From the NCBI GenBank assembly GCA_965140395.1, contig OZ223207.1:558001-622000 (forward strand): a DNA stretch of 64,000 nucleotides. The letters run 5' to 3'. Below are positions 1-7,792 of the stretch, one piece after another. The number at the start of each line of letters is the position of its first letter. Within the stretch, counting starts at the first letter, position 1. Made by a program: the position numbers and the translations under genes. The notes under the pieces were generated by a model, which saw only the letters and a program-made list of their open reading frames with translations, did no database searches and was not told the DNA's origin. Origin of the DNA: Parvibaculum sp002684405 (GTDB lineage Bacteria; Pseudomonadota; Alphaproteobacteria; Parvibaculales; Parvibaculaceae).

Positions 1-1
1 G

Positions 2-229
2 ATGAAGGCGCTGGGGCTGCGGCCGCTTATGGCCCATCTGCGCGGCGAAATTTCGCTGGAGGAAGCCGTTCTGCTCGGCCAGGCAGAGTCCCGCCGCTAC
101 GCAAAACGGCAGGAAACATGGTTCCGGACGCAAATGATTTCGTGGAATAGGCTCATCGCGCAAGATTTGGAAAGCCTTGAAGCGAGTTTCTTTTCATTAA
201 TTGACGATTTTGGCTTGACCGGGGCATGA
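2..229 (+). CDS. miaA: tRNA dimethylallyltransferase, C-terminal end (partial)
   Basis: MiaA transfers a dimethylallyl group to N6 of A37 in tRNAs that read U-starting codons. Only the last 75 residues are in the window. They carry the family's C-terminal helical signature: a GLRPLMAHLRGEISLEEAV stretch followed by SRRYAKRQ.TWFR, the tRNA-contacting end of the protein. The gene begins left of the window, so the first visible ATG is internal. The next gene on the same strand, the acetolactate synthase large subunit, starts about 160 bases downstream. That gap shows no clear terminator, so the two could share some transcription. The call rests on the conserved C-terminal motif. Confidence 0.88.
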   Translation: MKALGLRPLMAHLRGEISLEEAVLLGQAESRRYAKRQETWFRTQMISWNRLIAQDLESLEASFFSLIDDFGLTGA

Positions 230-388
230 GGCGGGGCTAGTTTGCGCCCGCTTTCACGCGGCATTGCGTGCCGGTGGCCGGTTTTTCGCTCTTTTCAGGA
301 CTGAACGGGGCTTTGAGAACGGGCCGGGCGCGAGGCCGCGTTGTTGTTTACTGCGATTGATAACCTTCAGGACGTAAGGACCCGACCC

Positions 389-2146
389 ATGGCCGAAAAC
401 GAGATGACTGGCGCAGAGATCGTCATCAAATCGCTGGTCGATCAGGGCGTAGACACGATTTTCGGCTACCCCGGGGGCGCGGTGCTTCCGATCTATGACG
501 CGCTTTTCCAGCAGAACAAGATCCGCCATATCCTCGTCCGGCACGAGCAGGGCGCCGTCCATGCGGCGGAAGGCTATGCGCGCTCCACGGGCAAGCCGGG
601 CGTCGTTCTGGTGACGTCGGGGCCCGGCGCAACCAACGCCGTGACGGGGCTGACCGATGCGCTGATGGATTCCATTCCGATCGTCTGCCTGACGGGGCAG
701 GTCGCGACGCATCTCATCGGCTCGGACGCTTTCCAGGAAGCGGATACGGTCGGCATCACGCGCCATTGCACCAAGCATAACTGGCTGGTGAAGTCGCCGG
801 AGGAGCTGACGCGCGTCATGCACGAGGCCTTCTATGTCGCGACGAACGGCCGACCGGGTCCGGTCGTCGTCGACATTCCGAAGGACGTTCAGTTCCAGTC
901 GGCGGAATATGTCGGCCCGAAAAACGTTGCGCATCGCACCTATCGCCCGACGGTGAAGGGCGATGTCGAGGCGATCAAGGAAGCGATCGATCTCATCGCG
1001 AATGCCAAGAAGCCTGTCTTCTATACGGGCGGCGGCATCATCAATTCCGGCCCGGTTGCGAGCCAACTTCTGCGCGAATTCGTCAAGCTGACCGGCTATC
1101 CGATCACCTCGACGCTGATGGGCCTCGGCGCCTTTCCGGCGAGCGACAAGCAGTGGCTCGGCATGGTCGGCATGCATGGCACCTACGAAGCCAATAATGC
1201 GATGCATGATTGCGACGTCATGATCAATATCGGGGCGCGTTTCGACGACCGCGTGACGGGCCGCCTCGATGCCTTCGCGCCGAACTCGAAGAAGATCCAT
1301 GTCGATATCGACGCCTCGTCGATCAACAAGAATGTTCGTGTCGATGTCGGCATCGTCGGCGACTGCGCGCATGTCCTGGAAGACATGCTGCGTATCTGGA
1401 AGGCGAGGGCGCGCCAGCCCGACAAGGCCGCGCTCGGCGAGTGGTGGAAGCAGATCGACGTCTGGCGGGAGCGCAAGTCGCTCTCCTTCAAGCAGAATGG
1501 CGATACCATCAAGCCGCAATATGCCGTTCAGCGCCTTTACGAGCTGACCAAGGATCGCGAGACCTATGTCACCACGGAAGTGGGACAGCATCAGATGTGG
1601 GCCGCGCAGCACTATCATTTCGAAGAGCCGAACCGCTGGATGACGAGCGGAGGCCTCGGCACGATGGGCTATGGCCTGCCGGCAGCCGTGGGCACGCAGA
1701 TCGCGCATCCCGATGCGCTCGTCGTCGACATTGCGGGCGAAGCCTCGATCCTGATGAACATGCAGGAGATTTCGACGGCGGTTCAGTTCATGCTGCCGGT
1801 GAAGATCTTCATCCTGAACAACGAATATATGGGCATGGTGCGCCAGTGGCAGGAACTGCTGCATGGCGGTCGCTACTCGCACAGCTATTCGGAATCGCTG
1901 CCCGATTTCGTGAAGCTCGCCGAAGCCTATGGCGCCAAGGGCGTTCGCGCGGAAACGCCGGATGAGCTCGATACGAAGATCCAGGAGATGATCGATACGC
2001 CGGGGCCGGTCATTTTCGACTGCATCGTCGACAAGTACGAGAACTGCTATCCGATGATTCCGTCGGGCGCGGCGCATAACCAGATGATCCTGGCGGACGA
2101 CGCGGATGCGCCGACCGTCACCGAAGCAGGCAAGATGCTGGTTTGA
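389..2146 (+). CDS. ilvI: acetolactate synthase, large (catalytic) subunit
   Basis: This ThDP- and FAD-dependent enzyme condenses pyruvate with pyruvate or 2-oxobutyrate, the first common step of valine, leucine and isoleucine synthesis. It is 585 residues, normal for the family. The catalytic glutamate is Glu53 in RHEQGAVHAAEGYAR, the FAD domain is central, and the ThDP/Mg motif lies near residues 450-480 (DIAGEAS ... NNEYMGMVRQWQ). The usual GDG/GDA aspartate is Glu here. The ATG at 389 is chosen over one 48 bases upstream because it follows an AGGACGTAAGGA ribosome site and begins with the usual MAENEMTGAE-like end. The regulatory subunit follows directly, as in an ilvIN operon. ilvB would be an equally valid name. 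Confidence 0.95.
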   Translation: MAENEMTGAEIVIKSLVDQGVDTIFGYPGGAVLPIYDALFQQNKIRHILVRHEQGAVHAAEGYARSTGKPGVVLVTSGPGATNAVTGLTDALMDSIPIVCLTGQVATHLIGSDAFQEADTVGITRHCTKHNWLVKSPEELTRVMHEAFYVATNGRPGPVVVDIPKDVQFQSAEYVGPKNVAHRTYRPTVKGDVEAIKEAIDLIANAKKPVFYTGGGIINSGPVASQLLREFVKLTGYPITSTLMGLGAFPASDKQWLGMVGMHGTYEANNAMHDCDVMINIGARFDDRVTGRLDAFAPNSKKIHVDIDASSINKNVRVDVGIVGDCAHVLEDMLRIWKARARQPDKAALGEWWKQIDVWRERKSLSFKQNGDTIKPQYAVQRLYELTKDRETYVTTEVGQHQMWAAQHYHFEEPNRWMTSGGLGTMGYGLPAAVGTQIAHPDALVVDIAGEASILMNMQEISTAVQFMLPVKIFILNNEYMGMVRQWQELLHGGRYSHSYSESLPDFVKLAEAYGAKGVRAETPDELDTKIQEMIDTPGPVIFDCIVDKYENCYPMIPSGAAHNQMILADDADAPTVTEAGKMLV

Positions 2147-2202
2147 CCGTCACTGCCGTCATAGCCGGGATTGCCCCATCGCCCTCTAATCAGAGTTCGG
2201 GA

Positions 2203-2715
2203 ATGAGCCAGGAAGAAAAAATCGAACGGCATGCCATTGCCGTGCTTGTGGACAATGAGGCGGGTGTGCTTGCGCGCGTCATCGGGCTGTTCTCGGGCCG
2301 TGGCTACAATATCGAGAGCCTGACCGTGGCCGAGGTGGACCAGGCGGAACACACCTCCCGCATCACCATCGTCACCACGGGCACGCCCATGGTGATCGAG
2401 CAGATCAAGGCGCAGCTCGATCGCCTCGTGCCGGTTCATCGGGTGATGGACCTGACGGCGGAGACGAACTCGGTCGAGCGTGAAATGGCGCTTGTGAAAG
2501 TCGCCTCGACGGGCGAAAAGCGCGTGGAATCGCTGCGGCTGGCGGATGCCTTCCGTGCCCGCGTGATCGACACGACCCACACCTCCTTCATTTTCGAGGT
2601 GACGGGCGCGCCGGACAAGATCGATGCCTTTATCGGCCTTATGAGGCCGCTTGGGCTGGTGGATGTATCGCGGACCGGCGTGGTCGCGATCGCCCGCGGC
2701 CCGGAAGCGATGTGA
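2203..2715 (+). CDS. ilvN: acetolactate synthase, small (regulatory) subunit
   Basis: This regulatory subunit activates the catalytic subunit and confers feedback inhibition by valine. The 170-residue product has an N-terminal ACT domain (HAIAVLVDNEAGVLARVIGLFSGRGYNIESL in outline, about residues 8-80) and the C-terminal domain with FRARVID and GAPDKIDAFI. A TTG in the same frame overlaps the stop codon of the large subunit and would add 20 unconserved residues. The ATG at 2203 gives the family's usual N-terminus and length, so it is preferred, but translational coupling from the TTG cannot be excluded. The protein works as a complex with the product of the gene just upstream. It could also be called ilvH. 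Confidence 0.93.
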   Translation: MSQEEKIERHAIAVLVDNEAGVLARVIGLFSGRGYNIESLTVAEVDQAEHTSRITIVTTGTPMVIEQIKAQLDRLVPVHRVMDLTAETNSVEREMALVKVASTGEKRVESLRLADAFRARVIDTTHTSFIFEVTGAPDKIDAFIGLMRPLGLVDVSRTGVVAIARGPEAM

Positions 2716-2722
2716 GACAGTC

Positions 2723-3142
2723 ATGGGAAACGCTCTGACCGGCGGATGTCTGTGCGGCTATGTTCGCTATCGCTACGAGGGCGAAGCAGGGCCTGCCGGA
2801 TATTGCCACTGTCAGGATTGCCGCAAAATCACGGGCGGTCCGTTTGGTATCTCGGTGCAGGTCGAGGCGGCGTTTTTTTCGCTGACCAGCGGTGATACGC
2901 AAAGCTACACAAAGCAGGCGGACAGCGGGAACGATCTGACACGTCATTTCTGCCCGAAATGTGGATCGCCTATTTACACGTGTTCCCCAAAGCATGCGGA
3001 AGCGATCTATGTGAAAGCGGGATCGCTCGATGATCCTGCGGTCGTTCGACCGGCGCATCAGGCATGGACACGTTCCGCTGTTTCATGGGCTCATATTTCG
3101 CCCGACCTTCCCGCCTTTGTGGAAGGTCGGATTACCGAGTAA
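2723..3142 (+). CDS. GFA/CENP-V family zinc protein
   Basis: This 139-residue protein belongs to the glutathione-dependent formaldehyde-activating (GFA) fold family. Zinc ligands are visible as GGCLCG near the N-terminus, CHCQDC about residues 31-36, and CPKCGSPIY about residues 79-87. The start lies 7 bases after the ilvN stop, so it is probably co-transcribed with the ilv genes even though it has no known role in branched-chain synthesis. Most family members have no established substrate, and the original enzyme is thought to speed formation of S-hydroxymethylglutathione. I therefore assign the fold with confidence but not the reaction. Confidence 0.85.
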   Translation: MGNALTGGCLCGYVRYRYEGEAGPAGYCHCQDCRKITGGPFGISVQVEAAFFSLTSGDTQSYTKQADSGNDLTRHFCPKCGSPIYTCSPKHAEAIYVKAGSLDDPAVVRPAHQAWTRSAVSWAHISPDLPAFVEGRITE

Positions 3143-3193
3143 GACAACACTCCAGTACGTTGAAAAAAACGTCAGACGACAAAGGAAAAGACC

Positions 3194-4213
3194 ATGCGCG
3201 TTTATTACGACCGCGATGCGGACGTGAACCTGATCAAGGGCAAGAAAGTCGCCATCATCGGTTACGGCAGCCAGGGCCATGCCCATGCGCTGAACCTTCG
3301 CGATTCCGGCGTGAAGGAAGTGGCCGTGGCGCTGCGCGCCGGCTCTTCTTCCGCGAAGAAGGCCGAAGGCGAAGGCCTGAAGGTGATGACCGTTGCCGAA
3401 GCCGCCAAATGGGCCGATGCGCTGATGATGCTGACGCCGGACGAGCTGCAGGGCGACATCTATTATCAGGACCTGGCCGACAACATGAAGGAGGGCGCCG
3501 CGCTCCTCTTCGCGCATGGCCTCAACGTCCATTTCAACCTGATCGAGCCGCGCAAGGACATCGACGTTCTCATGGTCGCGCCGAAGGGCCCGGGCCACAC
3601 GGTGCGCTCTGAATACAAGCGCGGCGGCGGCGTGCCCTGCCTGCTGGCCGTCCATCAGGATGCGAGCGGCAATGCGCATGACCTCGGCCTGTCCTATGCC
3701 TCCGCCATCGGCGGCGGCCGCGCGGGCATCATCGAGACGAGCTTCCGCGAAGAATGCGAAACCGACCTCTTCGGTGAGCAGGCCGTTCTCTGCGGCGGTC
3801 TCGTGGAACTCATCCGCGCCGGTTTCGAAACGCTCACCGAAGCGGGCTACGCGCCGGAGATGGCCTATTTCGAGTGCCTGCACGAAGTGAAGCTCATCGT
3901 CGACCTCATCTATGAGGGCGGTATCGCCAACATGAACTACTCGATCTCCAACACGGCCGAGTATGGCGAATACGTCACCGGCCCGCGGATCATCACGCCG
4001 GAAACCAAGGCGGAAATGAAGCGCGTGCTGGACGACATCCAGAGCGGCAAGTTCACGCGCGACTGGATGCTCGAGAACAAGGTCAACCAGACGAGCTTCA
4101 AGGCCACGCGCGCCCGCAATGCAGCCCATCCGATCGAGGAAGTGGGCGGTCGCCTGCGCGAGATGATGCCCTGGATTACGGCCTCCAAACTCGTAGACAA
4201 GGAAAAGAACTGA
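3194..4213 (+). CDS. ilvC: ketol-acid reductoisomerase, class I
   Basis: KARI isomerises and reduces 2-acetolactate or 2-aceto-2-hydroxybutyrate with NADPH and Mg2+, the second step of branched-chain amino acid synthesis. The 339-residue length is that of the short class I enzymes. The Rossmann motif GYGSQG is at residues 23-28, followed by the knotted C-terminal domain with the metal-binding EDLFGEQ and CLHE.K segments. An AAAGGA ribosome site sits 8 bases before the ATG. It follows the acetolactate synthase genes and the GFA gene on the same strand and ends at a strong intrinsic terminator, closing the ilv unit. Confidence 0.97.
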   Translation: MRVYYDRDADVNLIKGKKVAIIGYGSQGHAHALNLRDSGVKEVAVALRAGSSSAKKAEGEGLKVMTVAEAAKWADALMMLTPDELQGDIYYQDLADNMKEGAALLFAHGLNVHFNLIEPRKDIDVLMVAPKGPGHTVRSEYKRGGGVPCLLAVHQDASGNAHDLGLSYASAIGGGRAGIIETSFREECETDLFGEQAVLCGGLVELIRAGFETLTEAGYAPEMAYFECLHEVKLIVDLIYEGGIANMNYSISNTAEYGEYVTGPRIITPETKAEMKRVLDDIQSGKFTRDWMLENKVNQTSFKATRARNAAHPIEEVGGRLREMMPWITASKLVDKEKN

Positions 4214-4244
4214 CGCGATCTCGCGAACAGCACCCTTTCTGATG

Positions 4245-4280
4245 GGCCCGCCGCGAAGATCGCGGCGGGCCTTTTCTTTT
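4245..4280 (+). terminator. intrinsic terminator after ilvC
   Basis: A perfect 11-bp GC-rich stem (GGCCCGCCGCG / CGCGGCGGGCC) with a 5-base AAGAT loop is followed by a T-rich tract (TTTTCTTTT). It begins about 30 bases after the ilvC stop, so it should end the ilv transcript. Confidence 0.9.
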
Positions 4281-4307
4281 GGAATTCCCATTTTGGAGAA
4301 TGGGCCC

Positions 4308-4991
4308 ATGCCTCCTGCCCAATACACCCACGGCGCCGCCATTGCCTTTCTGCATAGTTCGGCGCTTCACATCGGCACTTTCAATGCGCTGGGCGCGGAA
4401 CGCGCACCGGGGTTGAAACTCGCCCATACGGTGCGCGAAGACCTGCTGGTGGCGGCGGAAAAAGCAGGCGGCATCACGGCGTCCATCGAGCTGAAAGCGG
4501 GCGAGGCGATGCTGGCACTGGCGGCCGGCGGGGCGCAGGTCGTCGTCTGTACCTGTTCGACGCTGGGGCCGGTTGCGGAGCATGTCGCGGATGAGGCGGA
4601 TATCCCGATCATCCGGATCGACCGTCCGATGGCGGATGAAGCAGTGAGAAGCGGCAAGCGCATCGGCGTCTGTGGCGCGCTGGCGCCTGCCATGGAAACG
4701 ACGCTGCGCCTGCTGGAGGATTCAGCCGGAAAGGCGGGGAGGGACTGCCATTTCACGCCCGTTCATTTCGAGGATGCCTGGGAAAAGTTTCGCGCCGGCC
4801 GGCTTGCCGAGTATCACGCGATGATCGCGGAAGGGTTGAAGCGGGCATCGGACGATTGCGACGTGCTGGTTCTGGCGCAGGCCTCCATGGCGCCCGCAGC
4901 GCAGCAGGCGGGGGATCTCGGTGTCCCCGTCCTGTCCAGCCCGCGATCGGGTTTCGCGGCGGCGGCGCGGATCGCCAATCGCTTCAAATAG
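4308..4991 (+). CDS. Asp/Glu racemase superfamily protein
   Basis: This 227-residue protein has the duplicated alpha/beta fold of aspartate/glutamate/hydantoin racemases and arylmalonate decarboxylases. The first catalytic cysteine is present in CTCSTLGP (about residues 87-94). The position of the second cysteine reads LAQASMAP, so the usual two-cysteine racemase pair is incomplete. A one-cysteine enzyme might be a decarboxylase, an isomerase or a one-sided racemase; the substrate cannot be read. A GGAG ribosome site lies 9 bases before the chosen ATG. The gene follows the ilvC terminator and converges on the globin gene with only 6 bases between them. Confidence 0.8.
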   Translation: MPPAQYTHGAAIAFLHSSALHIGTFNALGAERAPGLKLAHTVREDLLVAAEKAGGITASIELKAGEAMLALAAGGAQVVVCTCSTLGPVAEHVADEADIPIIRIDRPMADEAVRSGKRIGVCGALAPAMETTLRLLEDSAGKAGRDCHFTPVHFEDAWEKFRAGRLAEYHAMIAEGLKRASDDCDVLVLAQASMAPAAQQAGDLGVPVLSSPRSGFAAAARIANRFK

Positions 4992-4997
4992 GGTGGT

Positions 4998-5435
4998 TCA
5001 GGCGAGTTCCATGCCGTATTTCTCGGCATGGCTGGCGATGACCTCATGCAGGTCCTCCAGCAGGGTCTGCCAGGCGGCCTCGGTTTCGGCGGACCACTCG
5101 TCGCCCAGAATCTCGCGGAAGGTCTCCGCCACCACGTCGAAGAAGGTGGCGAAGACGCGCGGCGGCACGCCCAGCCCCTGATGATTGGTCAGTTCGCACT
5201 GGATCAGCACGGGCGCGTAGCTTTTCGGCCCAAGCATGTCGAAGACGCAGTTCAGCGCCTCGCTCAGCATATGCCCGCGCGCATTGCCATCGAGATCGAG
5301 GATGAAGAGCGGCTTCATCTCCGGCTGTTGCGCAAAAAGCTTTTCATAAACGAGCGGGGTCGGGTCGCCCGCCAGCTCGGCGGCGCGCTCGATGCTTTGC
5401 GAGATGATGTCGGCGTCGCGCTCTGTCAGGGGCAT
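4998..5435 (-). CDS. single-domain globin
   Basis: This is a 145-residue haem globin of the bacterial single-domain (flavohaemoglobin-like) type. The E-F region contains LFILDLDGNARGHML and the proximal histidine is in LTNHQGLGVPP (about residue 88), followed by the FFDVVAETFREIL G/H helices typical of the family. It has no reductase domain, so roles such as oxygen or nitric oxide binding need a separate reductase. An upstream in-frame ATG would add 32 low-complexity basic residues and is rejected. The gene has its own promoter space and faces away from the Fur-box-controlled iron uptake pair. Confidence 0.82.
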   Translation of the reverse strand: MPLTERDADIISQSIERAAELAGDPTPLVYEKLFAQQPEMKPLFILDLDGNARGHMLSEALNCVFDMLGPKSYAPVLIQCELTNHQGLGVPPRVFATFFDVVAETFREILGDEWSAETEAAWQTLLEDLHEVIASHAEKYGMELA

Positions 5436-5573
5436 GAGGTCGGCTCTTTCGGCTGTTTGTTTTTCTTTTCCTGCCGCAAGCCTAACCGAAACACGTCGGG
5501 TGGTCCGCCCCGGGGAAGAGGGTATCGGCATTCCTGCCCGGGATTGCGGCAGATTGGTCCTTGCACTCTCAGT

Positions 5574-5588
5574 TGAGAATGAATATCA
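5574..5588 (+). promoter_or_regulatory. Fur-type box upstream of the cupredoxin-FTR1 pair
   Basis: The 15-base site TGAGAAT-G-AATATCA matches the 7-1-7 Fur consensus TGATAAT-N-ATTATCA at 12 of 14 fixed positions. A second dyad, TCTCA-GT-TGAGA (5567-5578), overlaps it, as in tandem Fur sites. It lies 36-50 bases before the cupredoxin start. Repression under iron-replete conditions is inferred. Confidence 0.75.
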
Positions 5589-5623
5589 ATAACCAAATTC
5601 TCGTCCCAAGGAAAGGAAACGCC

Positions 5624-5989
5624 ATGCTTCGCTCCCTCTCGGCCAAGACACTGCTTACCGCGATGGGGGTTGTGGCGTTGAGCTTTGCTGCGACGGCGTT
5701 TCAGCCCGCCCGGGCGGCGGGTGAGATGCCGACCTTCGAAATCCACATCAAGGATCACAAATTCGATCCGGCGAATTTCGAGGTGCCTGCCGATACCCGG
5801 ATGAAGCTGGTGGTCCACAATGACGACGCGACGCCGGAAGAATTCGAGTCGCATGACCTTTTCATCGAAAAGATCATCCCCGGCGGCAGCAAGGGCATCA
5901 TGTATGTCGGGCCGCTTGAAGCGGGCACGTATCACTTCTTCGGCGAGTTCAACGAAGCGACCGCGCAGGGCGATCTGATCGCCAAATAA
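5624..5989 (+). CDS. periplasmic cupredoxin-like protein of an FTR1 iron-uptake pair
   Basis: This 121-residue protein has an N-terminal Sec signal peptide (hydrophobic residues about 10-27, cleavage near ARA-AG) and a cupredoxin beta-barrel. His and acidic residues suited to metal binding occur in IHIKDHKFDP, ESHDLF and HFFGEF. It belongs to the EfeO-type cupredoxin group that accompanies FTR1 permeases and delivers or oxidises iron in the periplasm. The permease starts 53 bases downstream on the same strand and a Fur-type box lies just upstream. An AAGGAAA ribosome site precedes the ATG. Whether it binds copper, iron or both cannot be told from sequence. Confidence 0.82.
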   Translation: MLRSLSAKTLLTAMGVVALSFAATAFQPARAAGEMPTFEIHIKDHKFDPANFEVPADTRMKLVVHNDDATPEEFESHDLFIEKIIPGGSKGIMYVGPLEAGTYHFFGEFNEATAQGDLIAK

Positions 5990-6042
5990 ACGTCGGCTGA
6001 GGTCGGCTTCGACACGCATTCACTCAGGAAGGCCCTAGAGAC

Positions 6043-6897
6043 ATGCTTGCGACGCTCATCATCGTATTCCGCGAAGTGCTGGAAGCGGCACTGATCGTCA
6101 GCATCGTCGCGGCCGCCACAAAGGGCGTGGCCGGGCGAGGGCGCTGGTTGGGCGCCGGTATCCTGGCCGGCCTTGTGGGCGCGAGTCTCGTTGCCGCCTT
6201 TGCAAGCGCCATCTCCAATTCGCTGGAAGGCACGGGGCAGGAACTCTTCAATGCGAGCGTGCTCTTCCTCGCCGTCATCATGCTGGGGTGGCACAATGTC
6301 TGGATGGGCAGTCATGGCCGTCAGCTTGCCACCGAGATGAAGGAAGTCGGGCATGACGTGACCGTCGGCACGAAGCCGCTCTATGCGCTGGCGATCGTGG
6401 TCGGTGCGGCGGTGATGCGGGAAGGCTCGGAAGTCGTGCTTTTCCTCAACGGTATCGCCAGCGGCGGCGTCGGCAATTCCGCGATGCTGGCGGGCGGTCT
6501 GCTTGGCATCGCGGCGGGTGGCGCGCTGGGCTTTGCGCTTTATTTCGGCCTGTTGCGGCTGTCGCTCAACATGCTTTTCCGCGTGACGGGCTGGATGATC
6601 CTGCTGCTGGCTGCCGGTATGGCGGCACAGGGGGCCAAGTTCCTCGTGCAGGGCGGTTTCCTGCCGCCGATGGGCGGGTTCATGTGGAATACGTCCTGGC
6701 TTTTGTCGGAAAACAGTCTTATCGGCCAGACGCTCCACACGCTTGTCGGCTACACGGCACGCCCGCTGCCCATTCAGGCGATTTTCTATGTGGCGACGCT
6801 GGTGGTGATCGGCGGGCTGATGAAGATCGTCGGCGACGGCGTGTCGAACAAGGCCAAGGCGCGTAGCGCGGCGGCCGGTTCGGTAGCCGGCGACTGA
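6043..6897 (+). CDS. FTR1 family iron permease
   Basis: This 284-residue, seven-helix inner membrane protein is of the FTR1/EfeU family, which imports ferric ions. Both diagnostic iron-binding REXXE motifs are present: REVLE at residues 10-14 in the first helix and REGSE at residues 126-130 in the fourth. The gene follows the cupredoxin gene, and the pair lies behind a Fur-type box, giving a compact iron uptake system. The last gene-free bases separate it from a convergent hydrolase gene by only 4 bases. No Dyp-type peroxidase (EfeB) gene is present here. Confidence 0.93.
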   Translation: MLATLIIVFREVLEAALIVSIVAAATKGVAGRGRWLGAGILAGLVGASLVAAFASAISNSLEGTGQELFNASVLFLAVIMLGWHNVWMGSHGRQLATEMKEVGHDVTVGTKPLYALAIVVGAAVMREGSEVVLFLNGIASGGVGNSAMLAGGLLGIAAGGALGFALYFGLLRLSLNMLFRVTGWMILLLAAGMAAQGAKFLVQGGFLPPMGGFMWNTSWLLSENSLIGQTLHTLVGYTARPLPIQAIFYVATLVVIGGLMKIVGDGVSNKAKARSAAAGSVAGD

Positions 6898-6901
6898 GCC
6901 C

Positions 6902-7609
6902 TTACACGTAAAACCATTTGTGGAAGCCGGACCGGTCGAAATGCTTCCACTCGCCTTCGGCCTGCGATAGCCGGTCGGCGACCGCCCAGAAGACGAGGGG
7001 GTTGCCGCCCATGCCGAGATGCGTCGCGGGCACCTCGATGTTTTCCGTCTGCGGCGTTTCCTGTTCGCGGCAGGCCGCCCAGGGCACGAGCCCGTCGAAG
7101 CGGGAATAGATCGATGTCGAGGGAACGGGCGGCGGCACGCGCAGGCGCTCGGCGAGCTTCGGATCCACTTCGCCGCTGACGCGGTAGCCCGCGCCGAAGG
7201 GGCTTCCCAGCGTGATCACCTGACGCACCTGATCGGGAAACTCCCGCGCCAGTTCGCGCGCATAGATGCCGCCCAGGCTCCAGCCGACAATGCTGATCGC
7301 GCGGCCGCACTCGTCGGCGAGCTCGTTGACGCGGTCTTTCAGCTTGCGATGGATGTGGCGGCTCGGGCCCCAATTGTGGCCCTGTCTCCAGGCATGGGCG
7401 ACGTAGCCCAGCTCTTTCAGATAGGTGCGGAGGAAGGAGGTCGATTCATCGCCTGTCAGCATACCGGGCAGAACCAGCACGCCGTGACCGTCTCCCCTGG
7501 GCGCCTTCAGCAGCGCCGGGTAGGACGCGGCGAGCGCGCCATATTCGGCAACGAGGCCGAATTCACTCCAGGCCCGCCAAAAGATCGGATCGCTAGCAGA
7601 TGGAAACAT
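6902..7609 (-). CDS. alpha/beta hydrolase (lipase/esterase-like)
   Basis: This 235-residue alpha/beta hydrolase has the nucleophile elbow GWSLGG (Ser about 111), a likely acid in SRFDGLV and a likely catalytic histidine in PATHLGMG. No signal peptide is visible, so it is probably cytoplasmic. The N-terminal VLVLPGMLTGDESTSFLRTYL segment resembles lipase-type proteins of the PGAP1/LipB kind that act on acyl esters. The substrate is unknown. It is convergent with the iron permease and about 150 bases from the CDF exporter gene, so its transcription is probably independent. Confidence 0.8.
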   Translation of the reverse strand: MFPSASDPIFWRAWSEFGLVAEYGALAASYPALLKAPRGDGHGVLVLPGMLTGDESTSFLRTYLKELGYVAHAWRQGHNWGPSRHIHRKLKDRVNELADECGRAISIVGWSLGGIYARELAREFPDQVRQVITLGSPFGAGYRVSGEVDPKLAERLRVPPPVPSTSIYSRFDGLVPWAACREQETPQTENIEVPATHLGMGGNPLVFWAVADRLSQAEGEWKHFDRSGFHKWFYV

Positions 7610-7748
7610 GCGTGGGAAGCTCCGCCGGAAATGGCTTGTCCCGCATTATACTGCATTGCAGCAAATACCGTAGTGGAAACTTTTCAACAGGCGGAATGGC
7701 CCCTGACGATTTTCCGGACGAGGGTGAGCAACCGCCCGGAAAATAGTC

Positions 7749-7792
7749 AAAAAACCAAGGTCTACGAGCAGATCCCTTTAGTATCTGCTCGT
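7749..7792 (-). terminator. intrinsic terminator overlapping the CDF gene stop
   Basis: A perfect 10-bp stem (ACGAGCAGAT / ATCTGCTCGT, 9-base loop, 7764-7792) includes the last nine codons and the stop of the CDF exporter. Read on the minus strand it is followed by a run of six T about 8 bases beyond the stem. The gene's own 3' end thus encodes its terminator. Confidence 0.8.

Noticed and set aside
254..2077. A 607-codon open frame on the minus strand opposite ilvI
   Set aside because: It is the antisense shadow of a well-conserved gene in high-GC DNA, with Arg/Asp/His-rich composition and no known domain.
3083..4342. A 419-codon minus-strand frame opposite ilvC
   Set aside because: It is a shadow frame of ilvC; its composition is low-complexity Arg/His/Ala and it lacks a ribosome site.
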